A stretch of 53,453 bases of DNA from NCBI RefSeq assembly GCF_003710865.1, contig NZ_RHHO01000029.1, positions 1 to 53,453 of the forward strand, written 5' to 3'. The notes below the pieces were generated by a model. It made no database searches and was not told the DNA's origin. It saw only the letters and a program-made list of their open reading frames with translations. This stretch comes from Brevibacillus borstelensis (GTDB lineage: Bacteria > Bacillota > Bacilli > Brevibacillales > Brevibacillaceae). Made by a program: the position numbers and the translations under genes. The number at the start of each line of letters is the position of its first letter. The first letter of the stretch is position 1. Below, in pieces: positions 8,098 to 16,481 of the stretch.

Positions 8098-8748
8098 GTG
8101 CCTCGGACGAAAGAGCAAAACGAAGAAATCCGTGCCCGGCGCAAAGAAGCGATCATGAGGGGCGCACTCAGTGTTTACGTTGAAAAAGGATACGCAGCCG
8201 CCGATATTGGCGATGTCGCGGAACGAGCGGGCGTTGCCAGAGGACTTGTCTATTACTACTACAAAGACAAGCTGTCGTTGTTCCGCGATCTTTTTTTGCA
8301 CATGTTCGATTTGTCCAACAATCACATCCGCACCCACTTCGGCCAGGAGGGGTCCGCGGTCGAGCTGTGCCAACAATTTGCCAATACCATGTTCAACAAC
8401 CTGTTTGAACAATCCGACCACGTGCTGTTTTTTTTCCGGATGCGCCACGACTTGCGCGAGCTGTTTGGCAAAGAGGAAATAAAAGGATTGCTCTGGAGAG
8501 ACACCAAATTGCAAGTGATGGTTGAGAAGCTGAAGATGGGAATGGATGCGGGAGAAGTGCGCCGCATGTCTCCGGAACTGCTCACGGACCAGTTCTGGGG
8601 GGCGATGATGCATGGCATGGCGCATTTGCGGCAGAGAAACGATGAACTGTTGAAGCAAGGCCATAGCCTGGAGGAAGTCAAAGAGCTGCTGGAGACGGAA
8701 ATCCGCGATGCGGCGTTGTCCTGCGCGTTGATGCTTCGCCCTGTCTAA
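8098..8748 (+). CDS. TetR family transcriptional regulator
   Basis: A 216-residue regulator starting at GTG 8098 after AAGGCGGTG. The N-terminal helix-turn-helix is typical of TetR: GALSVYVEKGY, then ADIGDVAERAGVARGLVYYYYKDK (approximately residues 20-60), with the usual Y-Y-Y-x-K-x-x-L ending. The C-terminal ligand domain is not specific. It is followed after 41 bases by two ABC exporter half-transporter genes on the same strand and preceded by a strong promoter overlapped by a palindrome, so it most likely represses its own operon and is released by a substrate of the exporter. The ligand cannot be told from sequence. Confidence 0.9.
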   Translation: MPRTKEQNEEIRARRKEAIMRGALSVYVEKGYAAADIGDVAERAGVARGLVYYYYKDKLSLFRDLFLHMFDLSNNHIRTHFGQEGSAVELCQQFANTMFNNLFEQSDHVLFFFRMRHDLRELFGKEEIKGLLWRDTKLQVMVEKLKMGMDAGEVRRMSPELLTDQFWGAMMHGMAHLRQRNDELLKQGHSLEEVKELLETEIRDAALSCALMLRPV

Positions 8749-8789
8749 GCTTTGCAGCCGAGTTCAATGAGGTCCGGAGGGTGGTTATT

Positions 8790-10517
8790 TTGCGTACATT
8801 AATGCGGTATTTGCGGCCTTACCGGTCCATGATCATCTGGACGATGGTATTTGTGCTGTTGCAATCGATAGCAAATCTGTATCTGCCGACGTTGATGTCG
8901 GATATCGTCAACGAAGGCGTCGTCAAAGAAAACACGCCTTACATTTTGAAAATCGGCGGGCTGATGCTGCTCGTCTCTGCGGTCGGCGCGGCGCTTTCTG
9001 TCGGTGCCAGCTACCTGGCTTCGCGGACGGCATCGGGCTTCGGCATGCGGCTTCGCAGCAGCGTTTTCAGCCATGTCGAGCGGTTTTCGCTGCAGGAGTT
9101 CGACAAGCTCGGCACAGCTTCGCTCATCACCCGGACGACCAATGACATCACGCAGCTCCAGCAGGTGCTGATCATGATGCTGAGGATGATGGTTATGGCT
9201 CCGATGATGTGTATCGGTGGAATTATCATGGCTGTCTCCAAAGACGCCAAGCTGTCGCTCGTCATCATCGCCGTGATTCCGGTTTTGGCTTTGGCGATTT
9301 ACCTGATCGGATCAAAAGGAATCCCGTATTTCAAAGCGATGCAGACGAAGATTGACAAACTGAATCTCGTCCTGCGCGAATATTTGACCGGCATTCGCGT
9401 CGTCCGCGCTTTCAACCGGACAGACCACGAGCGGGAGAGGTTCGATGCTGCCAACGAGGATCTGACCGCTACCTCGATCAAGGCGGCCCAGATCATGGCA
9501 GCCATCATGCCTGTCATGATGCTGCTGATGAATGTCACTTCGATCGCGATCATCTGGTTCGGGGGCTTGCGCATCAGCGAGGGGCATATCCAAGTCGGGG
9601 ATTTGATGGCGTTTTTGCAGTATGCCATGCAAATCCTGTTCTCGCTCATGATGGCTTCGATGATGTTCAACATGCTGCCGCGTGCTTCCGCTTCGGCGGC
9701 CCGCATCCGGGAGGTGCTGCAAACAGAGCCGGTCATTGTGGACCGGGATAGCGCGACAGCGGCGGCTCATGGACCGGCCAGCGTCGTGTTCGATCAGGTG
9801 TCGTTTCGTTACCCCGGCGCGGAAAAGTCGGCGCTTTCCGGGATTTCCTTTGAGGCTCTGCCCGGCCAGGTGACAGCGATCATCGGCGGAACCGGATCGG
9901 GGAAGACGACACTCGTCAGCCTGATCCCTCGTTTCTACGACGTGGAGAGCGGCAGCGTCCGCATCGGCGGAGTCGATGTCCGGGAGCTGTCCCAGGAGGC
10001 GCTCCGGTCCAGAATCGGGTTCGTTCCCCAAAAAGCGCTGCTGTTCAGCGGGACGATCGCGGACAATATCCGCTACGGAAAAGAAGACGCGACCGACGAG
10101 GAGCTCTGCCATGCGGCTGAAATCGCCCAGGCTTCCGAGTTTATCGCGGGGATGAAGGACGGCTTCGATTCGGTCATCGCGCAGGGCGGCATGAACGTGT
10201 CGGGCGGACAGAAGCAGCGGCTATCCATCGCCAGGGCGCTCATCCGCAAGCCGGACGTATACGTATTTGATGACAGCTTCTCCGCGCTCGACTACAAAAC
10301 AGATGCCCGACTCCGGGCGGCCTTGAAAGATGAAACGCAGGCTGCGACGGTGATTATCGTTGCGCAGCGGGTCAGCACTGTCATGGATGCCGACCAGATC
10401 ATCGTGCTGGAGGAAGGCGGTGTAGCAGGCATCGGCACCCATGCAGAGCTGATGGAAACATGCGGTGTCTACCGGGAGATCGTCACATCTCAGCAGACGG
10501 AGGAGGAGATCGCATGA
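8790..10517 (+). CDS. ABC exporter half-transporter with degenerate ATP site (subunit 1 of a heterodimer)
   Basis: Start placed at TTG 8790, nine bases after GGAGG (8776-8780); the GTG at 8781 touches the Shine-Dalgarno and is unlikely. The 575-residue product has six membrane spans in residues 1-300 and a nucleotide-binding domain with Walker A GGTGSGKTT (Lys372) and signature VSGGQKQ. The Walker B is VFDD: the catalytic glutamate is Asp495, and the switch histidine is Gln526 (VAQRVST). These two replacements mark the non-hydrolysing site of heterodimeric exporters such as TM287/288, LmrCD and BmrCD. Its partner overlaps by four bases. Substrate is unknown; multidrug export under TetR control is a reasonable inference. 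Confidence 0.88.
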   Translation: MRTLMRYLRPYRSMIIWTMVFVLLQSIANLYLPTLMSDIVNEGVVKENTPYILKIGGLMLLVSAVGAALSVGASYLASRTASGFGMRLRSSVFSHVERFSLQEFDKLGTASLITRTTNDITQLQQVLIMMLRMMVMAPMMCIGGIIMAVSKDAKLSLVIIAVIPVLALAIYLIGSKGIPYFKAMQTKIDKLNLVLREYLTGIRVVRAFNRTDHERERFDAANEDLTATSIKAAQIMAAIMPVMMLLMNVTSIAIIWFGGLRISEGHIQVGDLMAFLQYAMQILFSLMMASMMFNMLPRASASAARIREVLQTEPVIVDRDSATAAAHGPASVVFDQVSFRYPGAEKSALSGISFEALPGQVTAIIGGTGSGKTTLVSLIPRFYDVESGSVRIGGVDVRELSQEALRSRIGFVPQKALLFSGTIADNIRYGKEDATDEELCHAAEIAQASEFIAGMKDGFDSVIAQGGMNVSGGQKQRLSIARALIRKPDVYVFDDSFSALDYKTDARLRAALKDETQAATVIIVAQRVSTVMDADQIIVLEEGGVAGIGTHAELMETCGVYREIVTSQQTEEEIA

Positions 10518-12427
10518 GCGAGCAAAAACGCGGCATGTCTCCGGGTGCTCCCGGGGCTGGCCCGGGACCGGGCGGCCACAAAGGCCCGATGGGATTCGGA
10601 GGACCCGGCATGCTGTCTATGCCGGGGCAGAAAGCAAAGAATTTTAAAGGGACGCTGCGGCGGCTGCTCGGTTATTTGAAGCCGTACCGCATGAAGCTGA
10701 CAGCTGTACTTTTGACTGCAGCACTCAGCACCGTTTTTGGCATCGTCAGTCCAAAGCTGCTCGGCGATGCGACGACAAAGCTTTTTGAAGGCTTCATGGC
10801 AAAGGTAAACGGCGTCCCTGGCGCTGCGATTGATTTTGCCTACGTCTGGCATATCATTATGGTCTTGATCGGGCTGTATATCGCTTCCTCGGCATTTGCC
10901 TATATCCAGCAGTACCTGATGGCAGGCGTGGCCCAGAAGACGGTCTATACGCTTCGCAAGCAAGTAGATGAAAAGCTGGCCCGCCTGCCGCTCAAATACT
11001 TCGATGCCCGGTCTCACGGGGAAGTGATGAGCCGCGTCGTAAATGACGTGGATACGATCAGCGGCACGCTGCAGCAGAGCTTGACGCAGATGATCACCTC
11101 GATCATTACGCTGATCGGCGTGATTGTGATGATGCTGACCATCAGCCCGCTGATGACGCTCATCCTGATCTTGACGCTGCCCCTCAGCTTCGTCGTGATC
11201 AGGGCGATCGCCTCCCGTTCGCGGCCCCACTTCAAAGGGCAGCAGCAGGCGCTCGGGGAATTGAACAGCCATGTGGAGGAAATGTATACCGGACATAAAA
11301 TCGTAAAGGCGTTTGGCCGGGAGCAAAGCGCTGTCCAGAAGTTTGACACGATCAATGAGCGGCTGCATGAGTTCGCCTGGAAGGCCCAGTTTATCTCCGG
11401 CATCATGATGCCGCTGATGATGCTCGTCTCCAATATCGGCTTTGTGCTCGTCTGCGTAGTCGGCGGCGTGCTCGTCACCCGGGGCAGCATCAGGATCGGG
11501 GACGTGCAGGCGTTCATTCAATACGCCCAGCAATTCTCCCAGCCGATCACCCAGACGGCGAACATCGCCAACGTCATCCAGTCGACTCTGGCCGCCGCTG
11601 AACGGGTCTTTGAAGTTCTCGACGAACCGGAAGAGTCCGCAGAACCTGTCTCGATGGCAGGGACCTTCTCGCTTCAGGGCCATGTGCGATTCGAGCATGT
11701 CTCCTTTGGCTACAAGGAAGAGGAGCCGCTCATCCGGGATATGAATATCGACGTGAAGCCGGGCATGACGGTCGCGATCGTCGGACCGACCGGGGCGGGC
11801 AAGACTACGCTCGTCAACCTGCTCATGCGGTTTTATGAAATCGGCGAAGGCAGGATTACGATTGACGGCAGGGACATCCGGGAGCTGCCGCGGGGCGAAC
11901 TGCGCAGCTTGTTCGGCATGGTGCTGCAGGATACGTGGCTGTTCAACGGCTCGATCCGCGAAAACATCGCGTACGGCCGCGCCGGGGCGACAGATGAGGA
12001 GGTGCTGCAAGCGGCCCAGGCGGCCCACGCCGACCATTTTGTCAGAACGCTTCCGGACGGATACGACACGATTCTGAACGAAGAGGCGTCGAATATCTCG
12101 CAAGGCCAGAAGCAGCTTTTGACGATAGCCCGGGCATTCCTGGCCGATCCCGCGATCCTGATTCTCGACGAAGCGACGAGCAGCGTCGACACGAGAACCG
12201 AGCTGCTCATCCAGAAAGCGATGAGCGGGCTGATGGAAGGGCGAACGAGCTTTGTCATTGCCCACCGGCTTTCGACGATCCGCGACGCGGACCTGATTCT
12301 CGTCATGAACAACGGCAGCGTCATCGAGCAGGGCAACCACGAGGAGCTGCTGCGGGCCGGCGGATTCTACGCCGAATTGTACAACAGTCAGTTTGCCGGA
12401 AGCGGTATGGCGCAGCAGGCGGGGTAG
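10514..12427 (+). CDS. ABC exporter half-transporter with consensus ATP site (subunit 2 of a heterodimer)
   Basis: ATG at 10514 overlaps the previous stop (ATGA) and follows AGGAGGAG, so translation is coupled. The 637-residue product opens with an unusual Gly/Pro-rich cytoplasmic tail of about 50 residues (PGAPGAGPGPGGHKG), then six membrane spans, then the ATPase domain. Walker A is GPTGAGKTT (Lys430), Walker B ILDEATSSVD has the catalytic Glu553, and the switch His584 is present. The signature is ISQGQ (529-532 S-Q-G-Q), not SGGQ. Together with the partner's Asp/Gln changes, all the degenerate parts fall in one composite site, while the other site is fully consensus. This is the pattern of type IV heterodimeric multidrug exporters. 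Confidence 0.9.
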   Translation: MSEQKRGMSPGAPGAGPGPGGHKGPMGFGGPGMLSMPGQKAKNFKGTLRRLLGYLKPYRMKLTAVLLTAALSTVFGIVSPKLLGDATTKLFEGFMAKVNGVPGAAIDFAYVWHIIMVLIGLYIASSAFAYIQQYLMAGVAQKTVYTLRKQVDEKLARLPLKYFDARSHGEVMSRVVNDVDTISGTLQQSLTQMITSIITLIGVIVMMLTISPLMTLILILTLPLSFVVIRAIASRSRPHFKGQQQALGELNSHVEEMYTGHKIVKAFGREQSAVQKFDTINERLHEFAWKAQFISGIMMPLMMLVSNIGFVLVCVVGGVLVTRGSIRIGDVQAFIQYAQQFSQPITQTANIANVIQSTLAAAERVFEVLDEPEESAEPVSMAGTFSLQGHVRFEHVSFGYKEEEPLIRDMNIDVKPGMTVAIVGPTGAGKTTLVNLLMRFYEIGEGRITIDGRDIRELPRGELRSLFGMVLQDTWLFNGSIRENIAYGRAGATDEEVLQAAQAAHADHFVRTLPDGYDTILNEEASNISQGQKQLLTIARAFLADPAILILDEATSSVDTRTELLIQKAMSGLMEGRTSFVIAHRLSTIRDADLILVMNNGSVIEQGNHEELLRAGGFYAELYNSQFAGSGMAQQAG

Positions 12428-12494
12428 GGAACATGTAAAGCAGGGAATACGAGGAAAAAGGAACACGGAAAAATAAAAAGGAAAAGCAAAAAAG

Positions 12495-12530
12495 AAAAGG
12501 GTTCCCTCGACGAAAGGGGACCCTTTTTTC
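12495..12530. terminator. Bidirectional terminator
   Basis: AAAAGGGTTCCC (12495-12506) pairs with GGGGACCCTTTT (12516-12527), with one G-T pair. T runs follow on both strands. It separates the ABC operon from the convergent endonuclease IV gene. Confidence 0.8.
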
Positions 12531-12541
12531 ACTTTCAGTTT

Positions 12542-13660
12542 CTACATAATGTGTTTGCTTGCAAACCAGGCGATCAGCCGGTGGTTGATCTGCTCTTCGC
12601 TCAGGTCGGTGAAGAGTCTGGCTTCCGCAACCATATCGTACAAACGCTCCATCGGTTCGCGGCCATCCGCTTTTTTCGCTTTGGCGTCCTCCTTGAGCAG
12701 CTTCCACGTATTGTGGACGAAATCGTGGTCTACATCCGCTTGTTTCCGCAAGAAGTAATCCAGACGCTCCACATGATCGAGGAATTCGTCGCCGAACCTG
12801 CCTTCCACATCGCCCCGCAAAAGGGCAATCTCCGCTTCGTACATGGGACGTTCCTTGCCTTTTTCCTTTCCGATCCACGGCGTTTCCAACACAAGCGGCA
12901 AATGGCGGATCTTCTCGTGATCGACGATGTATTTCATCGCATCAAAGCCGATCATTCCCGCACCTACCGGGGCGTGGCGGTCTTTGCGGGCTCCCCGGAA
13001 GTTCTTGCTGTCGTTGAGGTGGACAACCGCCAGACGGTCCAGACCGATGATCCGGTCGAACTCGTCGAGGACACCGTCGAAATCGTTGACGATATCATAG
13101 CCGGCATCGTGAATATGGCATGTATCCATGCATACGCTCAGCCTGTAGTTGTCGTCTACCTTGTCGATGATCGCCGCGATTTCCTCAAAGCTGCGGCCGA
13201 TCTCTGTTCCTTTGCCCGCCATCGTCTCCAGCGCGATTTTCACGTCCGTGTCTTTGACGCCGCTTAATACTTCATTCAGCCCTTCCGCGATGCGCTCAAT
13301 CCCGTATTCGGCATCCTTGTCGGTGTAAGCGCCCGGGTGAAGCACGATATTTTGTACGCCGAGATAGCTCGTTCGCCGTATTTCTTCCTGCAAAAAGCGG
13401 ACAGCTAGCTCAAACGTGTCTTCCTTGTACGAACCCAGGTTAATAATGTACGGCGCATGGACGACGATCTCTTCAATGCCGTTTTTGTCCATCACAGCCC
13501 TGCCTTCGTCGATAAATTGCTCCTCAATCGGTTTGCGCCGCGTATTTTGCGGGGCTCCTGTATAGATCATGAACGTGCTCGAGCCGTAGGTGGCTGCTTC
13601 TTCTGCCGCATTCAGCAGCCCTTTCCCGGAGAATGATACGTGCGATCCTATTTTCATCAT
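12542..13660 (-). CDS. nfo: Endonuclease IV (deoxyribonuclease IV) with C-terminal extension
   Basis: A 372-residue protein starting at ATG 13660, ten bases after AGGAGG. The Nfo zinc ligands are all visible in order: His68, His108, Glu145 (ALETMAG), Asp179 and His182 (CMDTCHIHD), His214 (VVHLNDSK), Asp227 and His229 (DRHAPVG), Glu259 (VLETPW). Endonuclease IV cleaves DNA 5' to abasic sites in base excision repair. Typical Bacillus and E. coli enzymes are about 285-300 residues; this one carries roughly 85 extra residues after the LETPW strand ([13 protein letters not shown] and onward). The extension has no recognised motif and seems helical and charged. The gene is divergent from the mrfAB repair genes at 14.2 kb. 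Confidence 0.92.
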   Translation of the reverse strand: MMKIGSHVSFSGKGLLNAAEEAATYGSSTFMIYTGAPQNTRRKPIEEQFIDEGRAVMDKNGIEEIVVHAPYIINLGSYKEDTFELAVRFLQEEIRRTSYLGVQNIVLHPGAYTDKDAEYGIERIAEGLNEVLSGVKDTDVKIALETMAGKGTEIGRSFEEIAAIIDKVDDNYRLSVCMDTCHIHDAGYDIVNDFDGVLDEFDRIIGLDRLAVVHLNDSKNFRGARKDRHAPVGAGMIGFDAMKYIVDHEKIRHLPLVLETPWIGKEKGKERPMYEAEIALLRGDVEGRFGDEFLDHVERLDYFLRKQADVDHDFVHNTWKLLKEDAKAKKADGREPMERLYDMVAEARLFTDLSEEQINHRLIAWFASKHIM

Positions 13661-14198
13661 CGATTGAATACCTCCTATATGGTGGAAACTGCCGAACCCG
13701 GCTCAGGGCCGGTGGTAGTGCTAGTTGCTCGTGCTAGTCTGCGTAACTCTGCTTAATTCTGCCACAATTCCGTGTAATTCTGAGTAAACTCTGATTAACT
13801 CTGAGTAAGTCTGATTAACTCTGAGTAACGAGTAACTCTGAGTACCTACCTTGTAACACTACGTAACTTTTTATTATTGCCAAAAGAATCCGCGTCCATG
13901 CATTCGATCGCGTCTGTATAAATCCCGTATCATGCTCTGAGCAGGAAAACGCGAGTAAGAACCGGTTTTCAGCGCGAACATGAGAGACGAACGTGTCGCA
14001 AAACTGCAAGGGAAAAATCTCGTTGACGAAAGAGATTCATCTCCAGATTACCGATTTTAAAAAGGGTTGTCCACTTAAATGCTCGCGGATGTACAGCAGT
14101 TTAACGATCCGGACTGCGGCTTTTATTTTGATTCCAGGACTTCATGCATTTACAACCCGAACATTCATTCGTAAAATAAGTGAAAGAAGGTGAACGAG
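13661..14198. other. 538-bp divergent intergenic region
   Basis: This gap separates nfo (minus) from mrfA (plus). It holds the nfo ribosome site, a stretch of degenerate short repeats at 13741-13845, and then unremarkable sequence. No ORF with a credible ribosome site is visible, and no promoter stands out clearly for mrfA. Confidence 0.6.
13741..13845. repeat. Degenerate short tandem repeat (CTCTGAGTAA-like)
   Basis: About ten imperfect copies of a 9-11 base unit, variants of ACTCTGAGTAA and ACTCTGATTAA, lie back to back. The period wobbles by one or two bases. It resembles a decayed microsatellite or a set of weak binding sites; no function can be assigned. Confidence 0.7.
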
Positions 14199-16481
14199 AT
14201 GAAAATCAAAATGGATCTGGCGAAGATACTGGAAAACTTGAAACAGGATGAGCGTTTTCGCGCAAACATAGAGCACTGGAAGGTCATACCGCCCCGAGAA
14301 GCCGCTACCGTTCCTTTTCCTGATGATCTGGACCCGAGAATTCGGGGGGCTCTGGCGGGAAGAGGGATTCCTTCCTTGTACACCCATCAGGAGACGTCTT
14401 TTCGTCATGCCCGCGAAGGCAAGCACATCGTAGCTGTGACTCCTACCGCTTCGGGCAAAAGCATGTGCTATCACTTGCCTGTCTTGCAAACACTGACAGA
14501 AAACCCGGAGGCACGAGCCCTTTACCTGTTCCCCACGAAGGCGCTGGCCCAGGATCAAAAAAGCGAGCTGCACGAGCTGATCGACGAGATGGGGCTGTCG
14601 ATCAAGTCGGATACGTATGACGGCGATACCCCGGCGCAGATCAGACAGACGATCCGCAAAGCCGGCAATATCGTAATCACCAATCCCGACATGCTTCATT
14701 CTGCCATTTTGCCTCACCACACCAAATGGGTCTCCTTTTTTGAACATCTGAAATACATCGTCATCGACGAGCTGCATACATACCGGGGCGTTTTTGGAAG
14801 CCATGTGGCCAACGTAATCCGCCGCCTGAAACGGATTTGCGCCTTTTACGGGAGCAGCCCGCAGTTTATTTGCACGTCTGCCACGATCGCAAACCCTCGC
14901 GAGCTGGCAGAGCAGCTGACAGAGGAAAACGTCGTGCTGGTGGACAACAACGGCGCTCCGGCCGGAAAAAAGCACTTCATCTTTTACAATCCCCCTGTCG
15001 TAAACAAGCAGTTGAACATCAGGCGTAGCTCGACGCTGGAGGCCAGGGACATCACCGAGCTGTTTCTCACCAATGGCATTCAGACGATCTTGTTTGCCCG
15101 CAGCCGGGTCCGCGTCGAAATCCTGCTCAAATACCTGCAGGAGCTGATCAAGCGAAAGCTGGGCGAAAAGACGATTCAGGGCTATCGCGGCGGCTATTTG
15201 CCGAGCCAGCGAAGGGCGATTGAGAAGGGGCTTCGCCAGGGAGACATCATCGGTGTAGTCAGTACCAATGCGCTGGAGCTAGGGGTAGATATCGGCCAGC
15301 TCCAGGTATGCGTCATCACCGGATATCCCGGCTCGGTTGCGAGCACATGGCAGCAGGCCGGACGGGCAGGCCGCCGTCAGGGGGAATCGGTCGTCGTGCT
15401 GGTCGGCAGCTCTACGCCGCTCGACCAGTACGTGATCCAGCACCCGGAGTACTTTTTCGAGCGGAGTCCGGAGTCCGCGCGGATCAATCCGGACAACCTG
15501 ATTATCCTCGTCGACCATATCAAATGCGCGGCGTACGAGCTTCCCTTTTCCAAAGGGGACCGTTTTGGACGAGCCGAGATTATGGAGATTCTGGAGTTTT
15601 TGACCGAGGAGCAGATCCTGCACCATGCCAAAGGAAAGTGGTTCTGGATGAACGATTCTTTCCCGGCCCACAACATCAGTCTGCGCTCGGCTTCCCAAGA
15701 AAACGTCGTGATCATTGACATTTCCGAGCGGGGCAACGAAAGGGTAATCGGGGAAATGGACCGCTTCAGCTCGATGACCCTCCTGCATGACGAAGCCATT
15801 TACCTGCATCAAGGGACGCAGTACCAGGTGGAAAAGCTGGACTACGAGGAGAAGAAGGCCTATGTCAGGGAAGTCCAGGTCGACTACTACACCGATGCCA
15901 ACCTGGCTGTCCAACTGAGGGTGCTGGAGGAAGACCAGACGCGGCGGGCGGCCGAGACGGAATTTGCCTACGGAGAAGTCACTGTGAATGCGATGGCGAC
16001 GATTTTCAAAAAGATCAAATTCGAGACGCATGAAAACATCGGCTCCGGTCCGATTCACCTGCCCGAGGAGGAGCTGCATACGAATGCCGCTTGGCTCAGC
16101 TTTTCCGAGCAGGTGTTGGATGTAGTGGGGAAAAGCGAGGTAGAGCGCGGCCTGGTCGGACTCGCGCACGTCCTGCAGCACGTCGCTCCGCTGTTCGTCA
16201 TGTGCGACCGCATGGACCTCCACGTCATCCCGCAACGCAAGGCCATCCATTCCGGGGCGCCAACGATTTTTCTGTACGACCGTTACCCTGGCGGCATCGG
16301 CTTGAGCGAGCAGGTGTACAAAGAGATGGACACGATTCTCGCGAGGGCCGAGGAGCTGATCCTCTCTTGTCCGTGCGAGTCCGGCTGCCCGTCCTGTGTG
16401 GGGGCGGCGGAGGACGGTGGAAAGGAATTGGCGCTCACGCTCTTGCGGGTGGCGCAGGGAGGAAGTCTGCATGTCTCTTAA
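14199..16481 (+). CDS. mrfA: MrfA-like DNA repair helicase (DEAD/H box with DUF1998)
   Basis: ATG 14199 is preferred over GTG 14190 because AGAAGGTG overlaps the latter and is well spaced for the former. The 760-residue superfamily 2 helicase has motif I PTASGKS (Lys87), motif II IDELH, motif III SATI and motif VI QQAGRAGRR. The C-terminal DUF1998 region carries Cys724, Cys726, Cys730 and Cys733, a probable metal site. This matches B. subtilis YprA/MrfA in length and motifs; MrfA acts with the MrfB exonuclease in repair of mitomycin C damage independently of UvrABC. The MrfB-like gene overlaps this one by 11 bases, so the two are coupled. The cysteines, the helicase motifs and the partner make the assignment strong. 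Confidence 0.9.
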   Translation: MKIKMDLAKILENLKQDERFRANIEHWKVIPPREAATVPFPDDLDPRIRGALAGRGIPSLYTHQETSFRHAREGKHIVAVTPTASGKSMCYHLPVLQTLTENPEARALYLFPTKALAQDQKSELHELIDEMGLSIKSDTYDGDTPAQIRQTIRKAGNIVITNPDMLHSAILPHHTKWVSFFEHLKYIVIDELHTYRGVFGSHVANVIRRLKRICAFYGSSPQFICTSATIANPRELAEQLTEENVVLVDNNGAPAGKKHFIFYNPPVVNKQLNIRRSSTLEARDITELFLTNGIQTILFARSRVRVEILLKYLQELIKRKLGEKTIQGYRGGYLPSQRRAIEKGLRQGDIIGVVSTNALELGVDIGQLQVCVITGYPGSVASTWQQAGRAGRRQGESVVVLVGSSTPLDQYVIQHPEYFFERSPESARINPDNLIILVDHIKCAAYELPFSKGDRFGRAEIMEILEFLTEEQILHHAKGKWFWMNDSFPAHNISLRSASQENVVIIDISERGNERVIGEMDRFSSMTLLHDEAIYLHQGTQYQVEKLDYEEKKAYVREVQVDYYTDANLAVQLRVLEEDQTRRAAETEFAYGEVTVNAMATIFKKIKFETHENIGSGPIHLPEEELHTNAAWLSFSEQVLDVVGKSEVERGLVGLAHVLQHVAPLFVMCDRMDLHVIPQRKAIHSGAPTIFLYDRYPGGIGLSEQVYKEMDTILARAEELILSCPCESGCPSCVGAAEDGGKELALTLLRVAQGGSLHVS

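Noticed and set aside
10490..12532. 680-codon minus-strand frame opposite the second ABC subunit
   Set aside because: Shadow frame over a gene with full ABC motifs; its product is His/Asp/Arg-rich low-complexity sequence typical of antisense frames in GC-rich DNA.
13979..14060. 26-codon frame MRDERVAKLQGKNLVDERD
   Set aside because: No ribosome site, no conservation evidence; not reported as a gene.
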